Assembly: GCA_027682925.1 (NCBI GenBank)
Contig: JAQCYU010000008.1
Span: forward strand, 1 to 64,000
Length of the DNA: 64,000 nt
Direction: 5' to 3'
Source of the DNA: Coriobacteriaceae bacterium AF45-21
Lineage (GTDB): Bacteria > Actinomycetota > Coriobacteriia > Coriobacteriales > Coriobacteriaceae
Both the position numbers and the translations under genes were made by a program. The notes beneath the pieces are model-generated. The model saw only the letters and a program-made list of their open reading frames with translations, had not been told where the DNA came from and did not search any database. Below are positions 38,775 through 47,750 of the stretch, piece by piece (position 1 is the stretch's first letter; every line of letters starts with the position of its first letter).

Positions 38775-40550
38775 TTACTTCGAGAGTTGCTCGGAGACGA
38801 AGGCGAGAGACTTATCGCCGTTCTGGGAGAGCTCGATGTACTGCTTGCCACGGCAGGCGACGCACTTGTTGCCCACGCGCTCGCAGTCCTTTTGCAGGTC
38901 GGCCAGGTAGCTGGCGGCCTGCGGGGCCAGGACGACCAGGTCAAAGTCGGGGAGCATGTCGACATGGTTGCCATAGGCCTCGGCAGCGGTCTCAAGATTG
39001 ATGCCGCGCTCCTTGGCGGCCTTGGCCAGCGCGTTAGCGAGCAGGCCCGAGGTACCGCCACCCTGGCAGAGCACGAGCACGCGCTTGCCGTTGAGGTCGC
39101 TGGAGGTCGTTGCCTCGGCAGCGGATGCTGCAGAAGCGGCGGGGGAGTCGGCCTTCACGGCCTCGGCAGCAGCGCCGGCGGCAACGCTCTTGGCGTCAGC
39201 CTTGCCCTGGAAGGCATCGTTAAGCTTGGCGGCCTTCTCGGCGTTCTTGGCGGCGAGCTCCTCCTGGGAGATCTCGGCCTCCTCGGCGCACTTCTGGGCG
39301 TCATAGGCACGGAAGAACGGATAGTACAGAACGAAGTCGACGACCAGGATAAGGGCGAGCATCACAAAGGCGAGCGGCTGGAAGCCCAGGCCCATGATGG
39401 TGCCGATGGGGCCGGGGACGGTCCAAGGCAGGGTGTACATAAAGCCGTTCATGCCCAAGAAGTCGATAAAGATCTTGAGGATCCAGATGTTGGCGATCGG
39501 GGCAAAGACAAACGGGACAAAGAAGACGGGGTTGAGCACGATGGGTGCGGCGAACAGCAGCGGCTCGTTGACGGCAAAGCAGACGGGGACGATGGCGGCC
39601 TTACCGACGGCGCGCATCTCCTGAGACTTGGCCAGGAAGCAGAACATAAAGACCAGGACGAGCGTGGCGCCGGTGCCGCCCATGCAGACGACGAAGTACT
39701 GGGCACCCTGGGTCAGGACAGCGGAAGCGTGCTGGCCGGCCTGGAACGCAGCCAGGTTGTCGGTCATGTTGGCAACGAGAGCGGCGGCGATGGCGGGCTC
39801 GACGATCGAGGGGCCGTGGACGCCCACGAACCAGAACAGGCTCATGGCGCCGTAGATCACAGCGAGGCCGATGTAGCCATCGGCAGCGGTGAACAGGGGC
39901 TGGAACACCTGGATGACACCCTGGGCAAAGCAGAAGCCAAAAGCAGCGCGGAAGACGATGTCAAAAACCCAAAAGACGGTGATGCAGACGGAGAAGGGGA
40001 TGATGTCCTTAAAGGTCTGCGAGATGTTGGGCGGAACCTGCTCGGGCATCTTGACGGTGATGTTGCGCTTAATGAAGAACTTGTAGATGATGCCGGTCAC
40101 AAACGCAGCGATGAAAGCGGTCAGCAGGCCTTTGGAACCAAGGTAGGTGGTGTTGAAACCGCTGGCAGCGTCCGTGGCGATGGTGTCGCTCGAAAGGAGC
40201 AAGAAGCCGATGATGGCCGCGCACATGCACGAGATGAAGTTGATCTGGTTGTTCTTGGGCAGATCGCGGTTCTGGGCGTTGGCGAAGTGCTTGGCCGTGG
40301 TGGCGGCGCAGGCGATGGCCAGGATGCCCATGGAGTAGTTGTAGCACTTCCACAGGGCGTTGTTGATGTCATCGGGCCAGTAGAAACCCCAGATGTTGGG
40401 GACCGAGGCTACCAGGCAGAAGATGGACGAGAAGATGATGATGGGGATGACGGAGATAAAGCCGTCGCGAATCGCCTTGAGGTACTTGTTGCGGGCGATC
40501 GCGTTGAAAAAGGGCTGGCCCTTTTCGATGATGGCGATAAGTTGCTCCAT
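38775..40550 (-). CDS. lacE: Lactose-type PTS EIICB, cassette 3
   Basis: An intact 591-residue protein. EIIC covers about residues 1-420 (MEQLIAIIEKGQPFFNAIAR; FWFVGVHGPSIVEP; GKAAIVPVCFAVNEPLLFAAP). A charged Ala/Glu-rich linker follows to ~490, then EIIB with its Cys in KRVLVLCQGGGTSGLLANAL. The EIIB loop differs from the other two copies (QGG for AGA), and the EIIC N-terminal half is the most divergent, suggesting a different beta-glycoside. It is divergent from lacI at 40908. No frame breaks. Confidence 0.95.
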   Translation of the reverse strand: MEQLIAIIEKGQPFFNAIARNKYLKAIRDGFISVIPIIIFSSIFCLVASVPNIWGFYWPDDINNALWKCYNYSMGILAIACAATTAKHFANAQNRDLPKNNQINFISCMCAAIIGFLLLSSDTIATDAASGFNTTYLGSKGLLTAFIAAFVTGIIYKFFIKRNITVKMPEQVPPNISQTFKDIIPFSVCITVFWVFDIVFRAAFGFCFAQGVIQVFQPLFTAADGYIGLAVIYGAMSLFWFVGVHGPSIVEPAIAAALVANMTDNLAAFQAGQHASAVLTQGAQYFVVCMGGTGATLVLVFMFCFLAKSQEMRAVGKAAIVPVCFAVNEPLLFAAPIVLNPVFFVPFVFAPIANIWILKIFIDFLGMNGFMYTLPWTVPGPIGTIMGLGFQPLAFVMLALILVVDFVLYYPFFRAYDAQKCAEEAEISQEELAAKNAEKAAKLNDAFQGKADAKSVAAGAAAEAVKADSPAASAASAAEATTSSDLNGKRVLVLCQGGGTSGLLANALAKAAKERGINLETAAEAYGNHVDMLPDFDLVVLAPQAASYLADLQKDCERVGNKCVACRGKQYIELSQNGDKSLAFVSEQLSK

Positions 40551-40610
40551 GCAATGCTCCTAAGAGTCGGTGGGTTAACAACGATGGTAGCTTTTGGCGT
40601 TCGGTTGCCA

Positions 40611-40750
40611 AAATGTTGACGTTGCCATTTTGTGACACAAAAAAAGACGCGAACCGGTGGTTCCTGTGCCTGCGAACCGTCGATTCCCTATGCGTAAACG
40701 TTTGAGCCGCCCGGTGGCTCTGTGTTTGCACAATGGCAACGTTAACATTT
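40611..40750. promoter_or_regulatory. Pair of LacI-type operators of cassette 3
   Basis: AAATGTTGACGTTGCCATTT at 40611-40630 and CAATGGCAACGTTAACATTT at 40731-40750 are inverted variants with central ACGT, 120 bp apart (about eleven helical turns), compatible with looping. A TGAACGGT-type site follows at 40786-40795. Confidence 0.8.
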
Positions 40751-40907
40751 GGGCGCCAAAAGCCGTTTGGGGAAGCAAAAATGTCGGTGAACGGTAGGTT
40801 TTGGGTGGTGAGCGTATGGTGGGGGAGGCGTTGGATATACTTGAAGGCGTTAAAAATGACTGCGTAGGGTGCCACCAATGGCATCGTCGACATAGAAAGA
40901 TCGACCT

Positions 40908-41912
40908 ATGGCCGCTGTTAAAAAATCGGTTTCCGTTAAGGATGTGGCGCGTCTCGCGGGCGTCTCGGAGCAGACAGTCTCGCGTACGGTGCACGATTCG
41001 CCCAGCGTGCGCCCAGAGACCAAGGAGCGCGTGCGTGCCGCCATGCGCGAGCTGGGGTATCGCCCCAATTTTGCCGGTCGATCGCTGCGCCGCGGTAAGT
41101 TTAAGACCGTCGGCGTCGCCATGTTCAACATTACCGGCACCGGCAACCTCGACCGTATGGAGGGCTTTGCCGCCGCCGCCGACAAACACGGCTACGCCAT
41201 CACCCTCACTAAAGTAGACGGGCATCCGTATACCCTCGAGAGCGCATCGTCGCGCATGAGCGCACTGCCGGTGGACGGTATGGTTGTGATCATGAATCGC
41301 ATGCCGGCGGATTTTGGCACTTTCGAGCCGCTGCCCGGCATGCAGACGGTGCTCGTTACGATGTTGGAGCACCCGCTCTGTTCAACGGTCGATAACGACC
41401 AGTTCGATTGCTCGCGCCAGGTGGTCGAGTACTTGCTGGAGCGGGGGCACAAGACCGTGCACTTTATCTCGTGTCCCGAGCGCTCGCTTTCGGGCATGCG
41501 GCGCGAGGAAGGCTGGCGCGAGACATTGCGCGCGCATGGCATTGAGCCACCGCAGCTCGTGCGCGGCGATTGGACGGCACAGAGCGGGTATGCTGCCGGT
41601 CAGGCTCTGGCGGACGATCCGACCTGTACTGCCATCTATGCCTCCAACGATGCCATGGCATATGGCTGCATTCGTGGGCTCGAGTCGCGCGGGAAGCGCG
41701 TGCCCGAGGACGTGAGCGTGGTGGGTGTTGACGATAGTCTGGGCGATATCGTGCCCGATCGTCGCCTGACCACGGTGCGCTTTGACAACAAGCGCGTCGG
41801 CATGTGGGCGGTCGACAAGATTGCCGGCGCCGATGGGGGTGCGTCTGGCGTGGAGCACATGCTGATCCCCGGTGTGCTCGTAGAGGGCGATACGGTGCGC
41901 GATTTGCGTTAG
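40908..41912 (+). CDS. LacI family repressor, cassette 3
   Basis: A 334-residue LacI protein. The helix-turn-helix VKDVARLAGVSEQTVSRTVH has Glu-Gln at the base-reading positions. Effector-domain motifs are DNDQFDCSRQVVEYLLERGH, GDWTAQSGYAAGQ, AIYASNDAMAYG and VPEDVSVVGVDDS. It is divergent from the cassette 3 EIICB/LacG genes. Confidence 0.93.
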   Translation: MAAVKKSVSVKDVARLAGVSEQTVSRTVHDSPSVRPETKERVRAAMRELGYRPNFAGRSLRRGKFKTVGVAMFNITGTGNLDRMEGFAAAADKHGYAITLTKVDGHPYTLESASSRMSALPVDGMVVIMNRMPADFGTFEPLPGMQTVLVTMLEHPLCSTVDNDQFDCSRQVVEYLLERGHKTVHFISCPERSLSGMRREEGWRETLRAHGIEPPQLVRGDWTAQSGYAAGQALADDPTCTAIYASNDAMAYGCIRGLESRGKRVPEDVSVVGVDDSLGDIVPDRRLTTVRFDNKRVGMWAVDKIAGADGGASGVEHMLIPGVLVEGDTVRDLR

Positions 41913-41971
41913 GGTGCGGTCCTGTTTTGGTTTCCGCTAATCATGTTTGATATTGTTCGAAATGGTTTGGA

Positions 41972-42004
41972 AACCGTTCGCGGGCGAAAAAAGACCGTTC
42001 ACGG
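41972..42004. promoter_or_regulatory. Two TGAACGGT-type sites upstream of lacF
   Basis: AACCGTTCGCG (41972-41982) and GACCGTTCACGG (41993-42004) are reverse-orientation copies of the motif found upstream of the other sugar operons here. Confidence 0.5.
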
Positions 42005-42126
42005 CTCGAAATAACGGTTTGCATTGTTCCTTTTTGTTTGAATGTTATTGTTTCTGCCATACAGAACGCAGCGCGTATGCCCGGACGCGATGCTCTCCAT
42101 TGGTTCATATGTGAAAGGAACGCAAC

Positions 42127-42465
42127 ATGGCAACCAAAGAAGAAATCTCGATGGTTGGATTCGAGATTGTCGCATACGCAGGTGACGCCCAGACCGATCT
42201 GCTTGCAGCGCTCGATGCTGCTCGCGAGGGTGATTTTGAGAAGGCCGAGCAGCTGCACAAGGATGCCAGCGATGCACTTATCGGCGCCCACGACACGCAG
42301 ACCAAGCTGCTTTCGCAGGAGGCCGGCGGCGGCGAGATGGAGATGACCTTCATCATGGCTCACGCTCAGGACACTCTCATGACCACCATGATCCTGGAGA
42401 AGCAGACCCGCTTTACCATCGATGCCTATAAGCGCATCGCCGCACTCGAGGCTAAGCTCGCCTAA
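42127..42465 (+). CDS. lacF: Lactose-type PTS EIIA component
   Basis: A 112-residue helical EIIA of the Lac/Cel family. The phosphorylated His is residue 79 in FIMAHAQDTLMTTMI, followed by the conserved Asp 82 that coordinates metal at the trimer centre. It passes phosphate from HPr to the Cys of the EIIB domains. It is the only EIIA of this type in the window although there are three matching EIICB proteins, so it probably serves all three. The ATG follows AAAGGAACG. A terminator follows. Confidence 0.94.
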   Translation: MATKEEISMVGFEIVAYAGDAQTDLLAALDAAREGDFEKAEQLHKDASDALIGAHDTQTKLLSQEAGGGEMEMTFIMAHAQDTLMTTMILEKQTRFTIDAYKRIAALEAKLA

Positions 42466-42492
42466 CGAGCTCTCACAACCAAGTCCCCTTCC

Positions 42493-42528
42493 AAAAGCTC
42501 TGCCGCTACCCGCGGCAGGGCTTTTCTG
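42493..42528 (+). terminator. Intrinsic terminator after lacF
   Basis: AAAAGCTCTGCCGC and GCGGCAGGGCTTTT form the stem, ending in TTTTCTG. Confidence 0.85.
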
Positions 42529-42659
42529 TTTACCCGGCACTTGGGGACGTTCCTTATCTGCCGGCAGTTTGGGACACTCCTGCCATGCATTCGATCCTTT
42601 GAGGATGGAAGAAACCGGGTCATTAGGTTTGCTGCGGTGCCGACTCGGTCTGTCGGTTA

Positions 42660-42813
42660 CAAAACTATGCCGGTTTACTACGATGAATCGCATTCTTTCA
42701 ACTATGGAAAGAACAGCGTTATCAAAGCCGCAGGTAGAAAGCTTGTCATTTTCTGCTAATAGCAAATGTGGTCGGTCCTATCGGTTTTATCGTAGTAAAC
42801 CGGCATAGTTTTG
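42660..42813. repeat. 154-bp element with perfect 25-bp terminal inverted repeats
   Basis: Arms 42660-42684 and 42789-42813 (core ACTATGCCGGTTTACTACG) are exact complements around a 104-bp core with no convincing ORF. It resembles a MITE or palindromic intergenic element. The flanking 42529-42659 and 42814-42928 hold no gene. Confidence 0.85.
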
Positions 42814-42928
42814 AAATGGCACTATTCGACTAGCAGCGTTATGGAGCTTCTGCACGCCCTCCCGTTCGGTTTTTCGATGGGTGGGTATACTTTCCACCGC
42901 AATACAGGCCGGAATGAGGAGCATCCAA

Positions 42929-43942
42929 ATGCCGGATAACGGGTCAATACAAAAAAGAGACGCGCACGAGATGGCTCATGGGCGTCCTGTCCAGATAACC
43001 GAGCACACGACGGTAACCGAGCTGCAGCCCAGCCTGTCCGATGTCGTGTGCGCAAACAAAAAGCTGCAGATTGGCTTTATCGTTGCACTCGTGGTACTGG
43101 CGCTGCTGTCGGGCTTTGTGGCTCGTCCGCATTTTGCCGATACCAAAACATGGGACTCCACCATCGAGGTCATCGACCAAAAGAAGGGCAACGTTTTGGC
43201 GCTCACGACCTCGTGCGTGGCGCTGTCTGCGGGCATTACCGCGCTGCCGGGTGATACGGGAACGCCGGTTGCCGAGCAGCTCGCGCAGCTTTCGGGTAAC
43301 TTGGGCATCGTGCTTGCCGTGCTCTACCTAGAGAAATATTTGCTCACGATTTTGTGGTCGGTTGGCTTGGGCATCTTAATCCCGTTTGCGCTGGTGCTCT
43401 TTGCGGTCTCGCTTGGCATTCACGGACGCTGGAGCACGAGCGCTGTCCTGCGCCGCGTGGCGACCCGCGTGCTGGTGGTTGCCGTGATCGGCATGGCCTT
43501 GGTGCCTGCAAGCGTATGGGTGTCGCAAAAGGTCGACGAGACGTATCGGGTGAGCATCGAAGCGGCCGAGCAAAAGGCGGCCGACGCTGCGGGTGCGGCA
43601 GACGGCAATAGCTCCAAAACGAGCAAGAAAAAGTCCGAGTCCACAGAATCCAAGAACGTGCTTGAGCAGCTTGCCGACGGTGCCTCGGGTCTTGTCGCGT
43701 CGGTGACCAACGGCGCCAAACAGATGACCGATGAGATTGTGCAACAGGTGACCGATCTGATCGAAGGCGTCATCGTGATGATTGTGACTTCGTGCGTTAT
43801 TCCATTGCTGGTGCTCGCGGCGTTTCTGTGGCTGGGGCACACGCTGCTGGGGATCGATATTTCCGGCCCGGCGAACTATTTAACGGGACGTTTTCTGAGC
43901 GCTCCGTCCAAACATGCCAAGAAGAGCGGGCAGTCTGAGTAG
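42929..43942 (+). CDS. Polytopic membrane protein of unknown function
   Basis: A 337-residue protein. Hydrophilic residues 1-45 lead to TM helices at about 46-66 (IGFIVALVVLALLSGFVA), 125-145, 150-175, 190-210 and 290-315 (IVMIVTSCVIPLLVLAAFLW). A long soluble Ala/Lys/Ser-rich loop with coiled-coil character lies at ~215-285. ATG 42929 has GAGGAG 7 bases upstream; the frame is open 16 codons earlier without such a site. I do not recognise the family. It sits between lacF and lacAB but has its own terminator. Confidence 0.8.
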   Translation: MPDNGSIQKRDAHEMAHGRPVQITEHTTVTELQPSLSDVVCANKKLQIGFIVALVVLALLSGFVARPHFADTKTWDSTIEVIDQKKGNVLALTTSCVALSAGITALPGDTGTPVAEQLAQLSGNLGIVLAVLYLEKYLLTILWSVGLGILIPFALVLFAVSLGIHGRWSTSAVLRRVATRVLVVAVIGMALVPASVWVSQKVDETYRVSIEAAEQKAADAAGAADGNSSKTSKKKSESTESKNVLEQLADGASGLVASVTNGAKQMTDEIVQQVTDLIEGVIVMIVTSCVIPLLVLAAFLWLGHTLLGIDISGPANYLTGRFLSAPSKHAKKSGQSE

Positions 43943-43976
43943 GCGGCAAAGCGATCTTTGGAAGATCAACCGTAAG

Positions 43977-44014
43977 AAGGGCGGCCGAGACACGTTCTCG
44001 GCCGCCCTTTTGTT
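43977..44014 (+). terminator. Intrinsic terminator
   Basis: AAGGGCGGCCGAG and CTCGGCCGCCCTT arms followed by TTGTTTG. Confidence 0.85.
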
Positions 44015-44066
44015 TGTTGAAGACATGGTCGCTACGTCTGCGCCGGGCTCAAACGGTCGGCAATCA

Positions 44067-44078
44067 ACCGTAAACGGT
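44067..44078. promoter_or_regulatory. TRAACGGT-type site upstream of lacA
   Basis: ACCGTAAACGGT, a palindrome-like form of the shared motif, in the AT-rich lacA upstream region (43943-44249), which otherwise holds no gene. Confidence 0.5.
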
Positions 44079-44249
44079 ATTTGTTCAAAAAAGAACAAAA
44101 TTAAACAAATAATGGTTGCAACCTATGTTCGAATGTGTTCAAATAAACATGAACAGTGAAGAACCGCACATTCAGATGCCCGGACCTGAGCGCGATTCAA
44201 CACTTCCAAACAGAAACTACGCACCTGCGTATCTCTCAAGGAGGATGTC

Positions 44250-44678
44250 ATGAGGGTTGTAATCGCTTCCGATGCCGACGGTATGTCGATGAAGGAGTCC
44301 ATCAAGGAGATGCTCATCGCTGACGGTCACGAGGTCGTCGACTATTCCGAGACCCCTGCTGCGGACTTTGTCGATTCCGCGACCGCCGTTGCCAAGGACC
44401 TGCTGGAGCACAAGGATTCCCAGGGCTTCGCATTCGATAAGTACGGCGTCGGCTCCTATATGGCCGCCGTCAAGATCAAGGGCATGGTCGTCGCCAACAT
44501 TTCCGACGAGCGTTCCGCCTACATGACCCGCGAGCACAACGGCTCGCGCATGGTCACCATGGGCCCGGGCGTTGTGGGCACCGAGGTCGCCAAGAAGATC
44601 GCCCGCGAGTTCCTGCGCGCCCAGTACGCCGGCGGCCGTCACCAGATCCGTGTCGACATGCTCAACAAGATGGCCTAA
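44250..44678 (+). CDS. lacA: Galactose-6-phosphate isomerase subunit LacA
   Basis: A 142-residue RpiB/LacAB-fold subunit: MRVVIASDADGMSMKESI, then DFVDSATAVAKDLL and REHNGSRMVTMGPGVVGTEVA. LacA lacks some catalytic residues of RpiB and works as a heteromer with LacB, converting galactose-6-phosphate to tagatose-6-phosphate. It follows a GGAGG site at 44240. lacB starts 63 bases downstream. Confidence 0.92.
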   Translation: MRVVIASDADGMSMKESIKEMLIADGHEVVDYSETPAADFVDSATAVAKDLLEHKDSQGFAFDKYGVGSYMAAVKIKGMVVANISDERSAYMTREHNGSRMVTMGPGVVGTEVAKKIAREFLRAQYAGGRHQIRVDMLNKMA

Positions 44679-44741
44679 CGAGAGCCACCGAGAACTCGAA
44701 CTTCTATCTCAACTTGTGAATTCAGACGAAAGGACGTTCTG

Positions 44742-45266
44742 ATGAAGAAGACCATCGCAATCGGTTGCGACCATATCGTTACGGACGAGAAGATCTATCT
44801 GGCCGACCGCCTGGAGCAGGCTGGCTACAAGGTGCTCGACTGCGGCACCTACAGCCACACCCGTACGCACTATCCCATCTACGGTAAGGCCGTGGGCGAG
44901 GCTGTTGCCAGCGGCAAGGCCGACTTTGGCGTGGCCCTGTGCGGCACCGGCATCGGCATCACCAACGCCGTCAACAAGGTTCCCGGCGCTCGCTGCGCCC
45001 TGGTTCGCGACATGACCTCTGCCCTGTATGCCCGTCGCGAGCTCAACGCCAACATCGTGGGCTTTGGCGGCAAGATCACCGGCGAGTTCCTGATGGCCGA
45101 TATCATGCTTGCCTTCCTGGAGGAGCCCTACGAGAAGACTCCCGAGCACGACGCCCTGATTGCCAAGATCGACGCCTGCAATAAGGTCGACGCCGAGGCT
45201 CAGGCTGACCCGCACTTCTTTGACGAGTTCCTCGAGAAGTGGGACCGCGGCGAGTATCACGACTAA
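44742..45266 (+). CDS. lacB: Galactose-6-phosphate isomerase subunit LacB
   Basis: A 174-residue LacB. Motifs are [20 protein letters not shown], the catalytic Cys loop [21 protein letters not shown] near residue 65, and [14 protein letters not shown] near 105. The C-terminal extension [20 protein letters not shown] is typical of LacB. It pairs with LacA. Confidence 0.95.
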   Translation: MKKTIAIGCDHIVTDEKIYLADRLEQAGYKVLDCGTYSHTRTHYPIYGKAVGEAVASGKADFGVALCGTGIGITNAVNKVPGARCALVRDMTSALYARRELNANIVGFGGKITGEFLMADIMLAFLEEPYEKTPEHDALIAKIDACNKVDAEAQADPHFFDEFLEKWDRGEYHD

Positions 45267-45639
45267 GGGGGTTCCGGCGTTTTAACAAACGCCGGACCGG
45301 TCGACGCTGCGAAGCCATCTGGCGGGCAATCTGCCGCTCAGCTTCGACGGCATGACCAGAAGGTCAATGCCGTCTCGCTTCACGGCACCTTGCCTCGCCA
45401 GCTGGCTTCTCGCTGATGTCTGAGTGACCTGTGGGGTTACCGCTGTTGTTGCGAAGCGTTCTGGTATGGCAAGTTGCTCCGATAACACGTTTGCTTGCTT
45501 GGCTTGAGTGCTTCGTTTTGGCGGCCCCCGGCATTCTGCAGCTTTTCAATTGACGGCTCGCGTTTCTGTGAGGGGGCGCGGGCCGGTTTTCTATCAGCCC
45601 ACTGACTTGGCGGGCTGTCGTAAGAAAGGGAAGGCTCCT
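45267..45639. other. Gap between lacB and the second lacX
   Basis: A hairpin just after lacB (TCCGGCGTT and AACGCCGGA, about 45270-45295) lacks a T-run. The remaining ~340 bases contain no gene or repeat that I can support, apart from the lacX ribosome-binding site (GAAAGGGAAGG) at the end. Confidence 0.5.
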
Positions 45640-46520
45640 ATGGAGTTTGTTCTTGATAACGGTTCTATCCGCGTAGCACTGAGCACGGCTGGCGGATCGT
45701 TCACTTCTATTGCGGCCAACGGCCGTGAGTACCTGTGGCAGGGTGACCCGGCGGTCTGGTCGGGCCAGGCACCCATTTGTTTCCCGATCTGCGGCGGCCT
45801 TCGCGACGGTCACGCAATGACCATGGGCGGCCGCGAGGTTAGGCTCGCCCGCCACGGCTTGCGCGCAAACAGGAGTGGAAGCTCGAGGAACAGAGCGACA
45901 ACATGGTTGCACTGAGCCTAAGCTCTGCCGACCATGCCGAGCTGCTCGAGCAGTACCCGTATCCGTTTAAGATCGTTGCTCGTTACACGATCGATGCGGC
46001 AAAGGTGGCCGTGTCGTACGAGGTGACCAATGAGGGCACCGAGGACATGCCGTTCTTGTGGTGGTGCCACCCCGGCTTTAAGTGCCCGCTCGACGAGGAC
46101 GAGTCCTATGACGACTATGAGCTTCGTTTTGATCAGCGTGAGGCCGCCGAGCTCTGTACTGCCGTTCCCTCGACGGGCCTGATTGATGTTGAGCATCGCA
46201 GTAAGAACCCCATGATCGACCAGAACCTGCCGCTTGCCCACGAACTCTTCGACTTCGCGGAGACCATCTTTGACGTGCTCGAGAGCCGCGTGGTTACGCT
46301 GACCAAGAAAACCGAGGACAAGGGCGTGCGCCTGACGTTCCCCGATATGCCATACCTGATTGTGTGGAGCAAGCCCGAGGGTGACTTTGTGGCCGTGGAA
46401 CCGTGGGGCGGCCTGTCTACCTGCTCCGATGAGGACGATATTCTGGAGCACAAGCGTGGCTGCCTGGTTGCCAAGCCGGGGGAGACCGTCATTCGCGGTT
46501 TTGAGATCGAGATCCTTTAA
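45640..46520 (+). CDS. lacX: LacX-like aldose 1-epimerase family protein, copy 2 (frame broken near 45860)
   Basis: Restored length is 293 residues, the same as copy 1 at 20178 and highly similar throughout (GREYLWQGDPAVWSGQAPIC; GTEDMPFLWWCHPGFKCPLD). It is broken at the same codon: GGCTTGCGCGC should be GGCTTTGCGCGC, giving RHGFARKQEWKL. The copy 1 motif GGHPGF is WCHPGF here, so one glycine position of the substrate loop differs. It is followed at 53 bases by lacC copy 2. Confidence 0.83.
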
Positions 46521-46573
46521 CGAGTTATCGTATGTTTGGGGCGGGTCATGCCGCCCCGGAACAGGAGTTCAAT

Positions 46574-47509
46574 ATGATTCTGACCGTCACCATGAACCCG
46601 TCGATTGATACGCGCTATCAGCTCGACAAGCTGATCATTGACGACGTTAACCGCGTCACGCCCGAAAAGACCGCTGGCGGCAAGGGCCTCAACGTGAGCC
46701 GTGTGCTGCTGCAACTGGGAGACGACGTGCTCGCGACTGGTCTGCTTGGCGGCCACATGGGTGCCTATATGGCCGAGCTTATGGATGCCGACGGCGTCAA
46801 GAACGACTTTGTGCCCATCGCCGGTGAGACGCGCATTTGCCTGAATATTCTGCACGAGGGTAATCAGACCGAGCTGCTGGAGAGCGGCCCGCAGATCGCC
46901 CCGGCCGAGCTCGAGGCCTTTACGGCCAAGTTCGCCGAGCTCGCGGCGAAGGCGGACGTTGTGACGCTTTCGGGCTCGCTGCCGCGTGGCGTCGATGCCG
47001 GCTACTATGCCGAGCTCGTCAAGATCGCCGAGGAGGCGGGCGCCAAGGTGCTGCTCGACACCTCGGGTGCATCGCTGGAGGCAGCGCTGGAGTCCGACGC
47101 TAAGCCCGAGCTCGTAAAGCCCAACCTGACCGAGATTAACGGCCTACTGGGTACGTCCTTTACGACCGATGATGTCGATGCCCTGCGCGAGGCGCTTGCC
47201 GCCGATGGCCGCTTTGCCGGTATTCCCTGGGTTGTCGTTTCGATGGGCGCTGCCGGTTCGGTGGGCTTCCATGAGGGTCGCGCGTTCCGCGCCAAGACGC
47301 CCGCGATTGCGGCTGTGAACGCAACGGGTTCCGGCGACTCGACCATCGCCGGTTTTGCGCATGCCATTGCTGCTGGTGCCGACGACGTCACGGTGCTCAA
47401 GACCGCCAATACCTGCGGTAAGCTCAACGCCATGGATCCCAAGACCGGCCACCTGATCATGGACCGCTGGGACGAGATCTACAGCAACGTTGAGGTCGTA
47501 GAGTTGTAG
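46574..47509 (+). CDS. lacC: Tagatose-6-phosphate kinase (PfkB family), copy 2
   Basis: A 311-residue PfkB kinase, same length as copy 1 at 21118 and differing at scattered positions. It has MILTVTMNPSIDTRYQLDKL, TAGGKGLNVSRVLLQLGDD and NATGSGDSTIAGFAHA with the catalytic Asp. It is next to lacA, lacB and lacX, so it probably serves lactose and galactose-6-phosphate breakdown. ATG 46574 follows AGGAG. Confidence 0.93.
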   Translation: MILTVTMNPSIDTRYQLDKLIIDDVNRVTPEKTAGGKGLNVSRVLLQLGDDVLATGLLGGHMGAYMAELMDADGVKNDFVPIAGETRICLNILHEGNQTELLESGPQIAPAELEAFTAKFAELAAKADVVTLSGSLPRGVDAGYYAELVKIAEEAGAKVLLDTSGASLEAALESDAKPELVKPNLTEINGLLGTSFTTDDVDALREALAADGRFAGIPWVVVSMGAAGSVGFHEGRAFRAKTPAIAAVNATGSGDSTIAGFAHAIAAGADDVTVLKTANTCGKLNAMDPKTGHLIMDRWDEIYSNVEVVEL

Positions 47510-47608
47510 CGGTTGCGACTCCTAATAGAATGATCGTGGATAATCTCCCGCTTTTGGTGCCCATACGAGTTCAAAGTGGGGGATTTTCCACGCTCGAGTC
47601 ATTAGTTG

Positions 47609-47652
47609 TTGGGGACGTTCTTGTTTGACTAGTCGTTTAAGAACGTCCCCAA
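47609..47652. repeat. Inverted repeat between convergent lacC and galT
   Basis: Arms TTGGGGACGTTCTT and AAGAACGTCCCCAA are 14-bp complements. A second, looser inverted repeat lies at 47541-47592. No gene in 47510-47750. Confidence 0.75.
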
Positions 47653-47666
47653 TGACTACACTCAAA

Positions 47667-47706
47667 AACGGCGCCCGTCGGCGATGTTGCCGGCGGGCGC
47701 CGTTGT
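47667..47706 (-). terminator. Terminator of the galK-galT transcript
   Basis: ACGGCGCCCG and CGGGCGCCGT form the stem; on the minus strand it is followed by TTTTGAG. Confidence 0.75.
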
Positions 47707-47750
47707 CTTGAAGACGAAATAGTCCGTTTTCCTCCGTCCCCAAGGGATCA

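Noticed and set aside
38787..40619. A 610-codon open frame on the plus strand opposite the cassette 3 EIICB.
   Set aside because: It mirrors a highly conserved PTS gene; its composition (Gly, Asp, His rich) is the usual antisense artefact of high-GC codon usage and it has no ribosome-binding site.
42541..42759. A 72-codon ORF inside the 42660 element as a possible transposase fragment.
   Set aside because: No DDE or HTH motif, and it runs into the inverted-repeat arm; more likely chance.
45267..45639. A hidden gene or RNA between lacB and lacX.
   Set aside because: Open frames here are short, lack ribosome-binding sites and show no recognisable protein; apart from one hairpin I see no structure.
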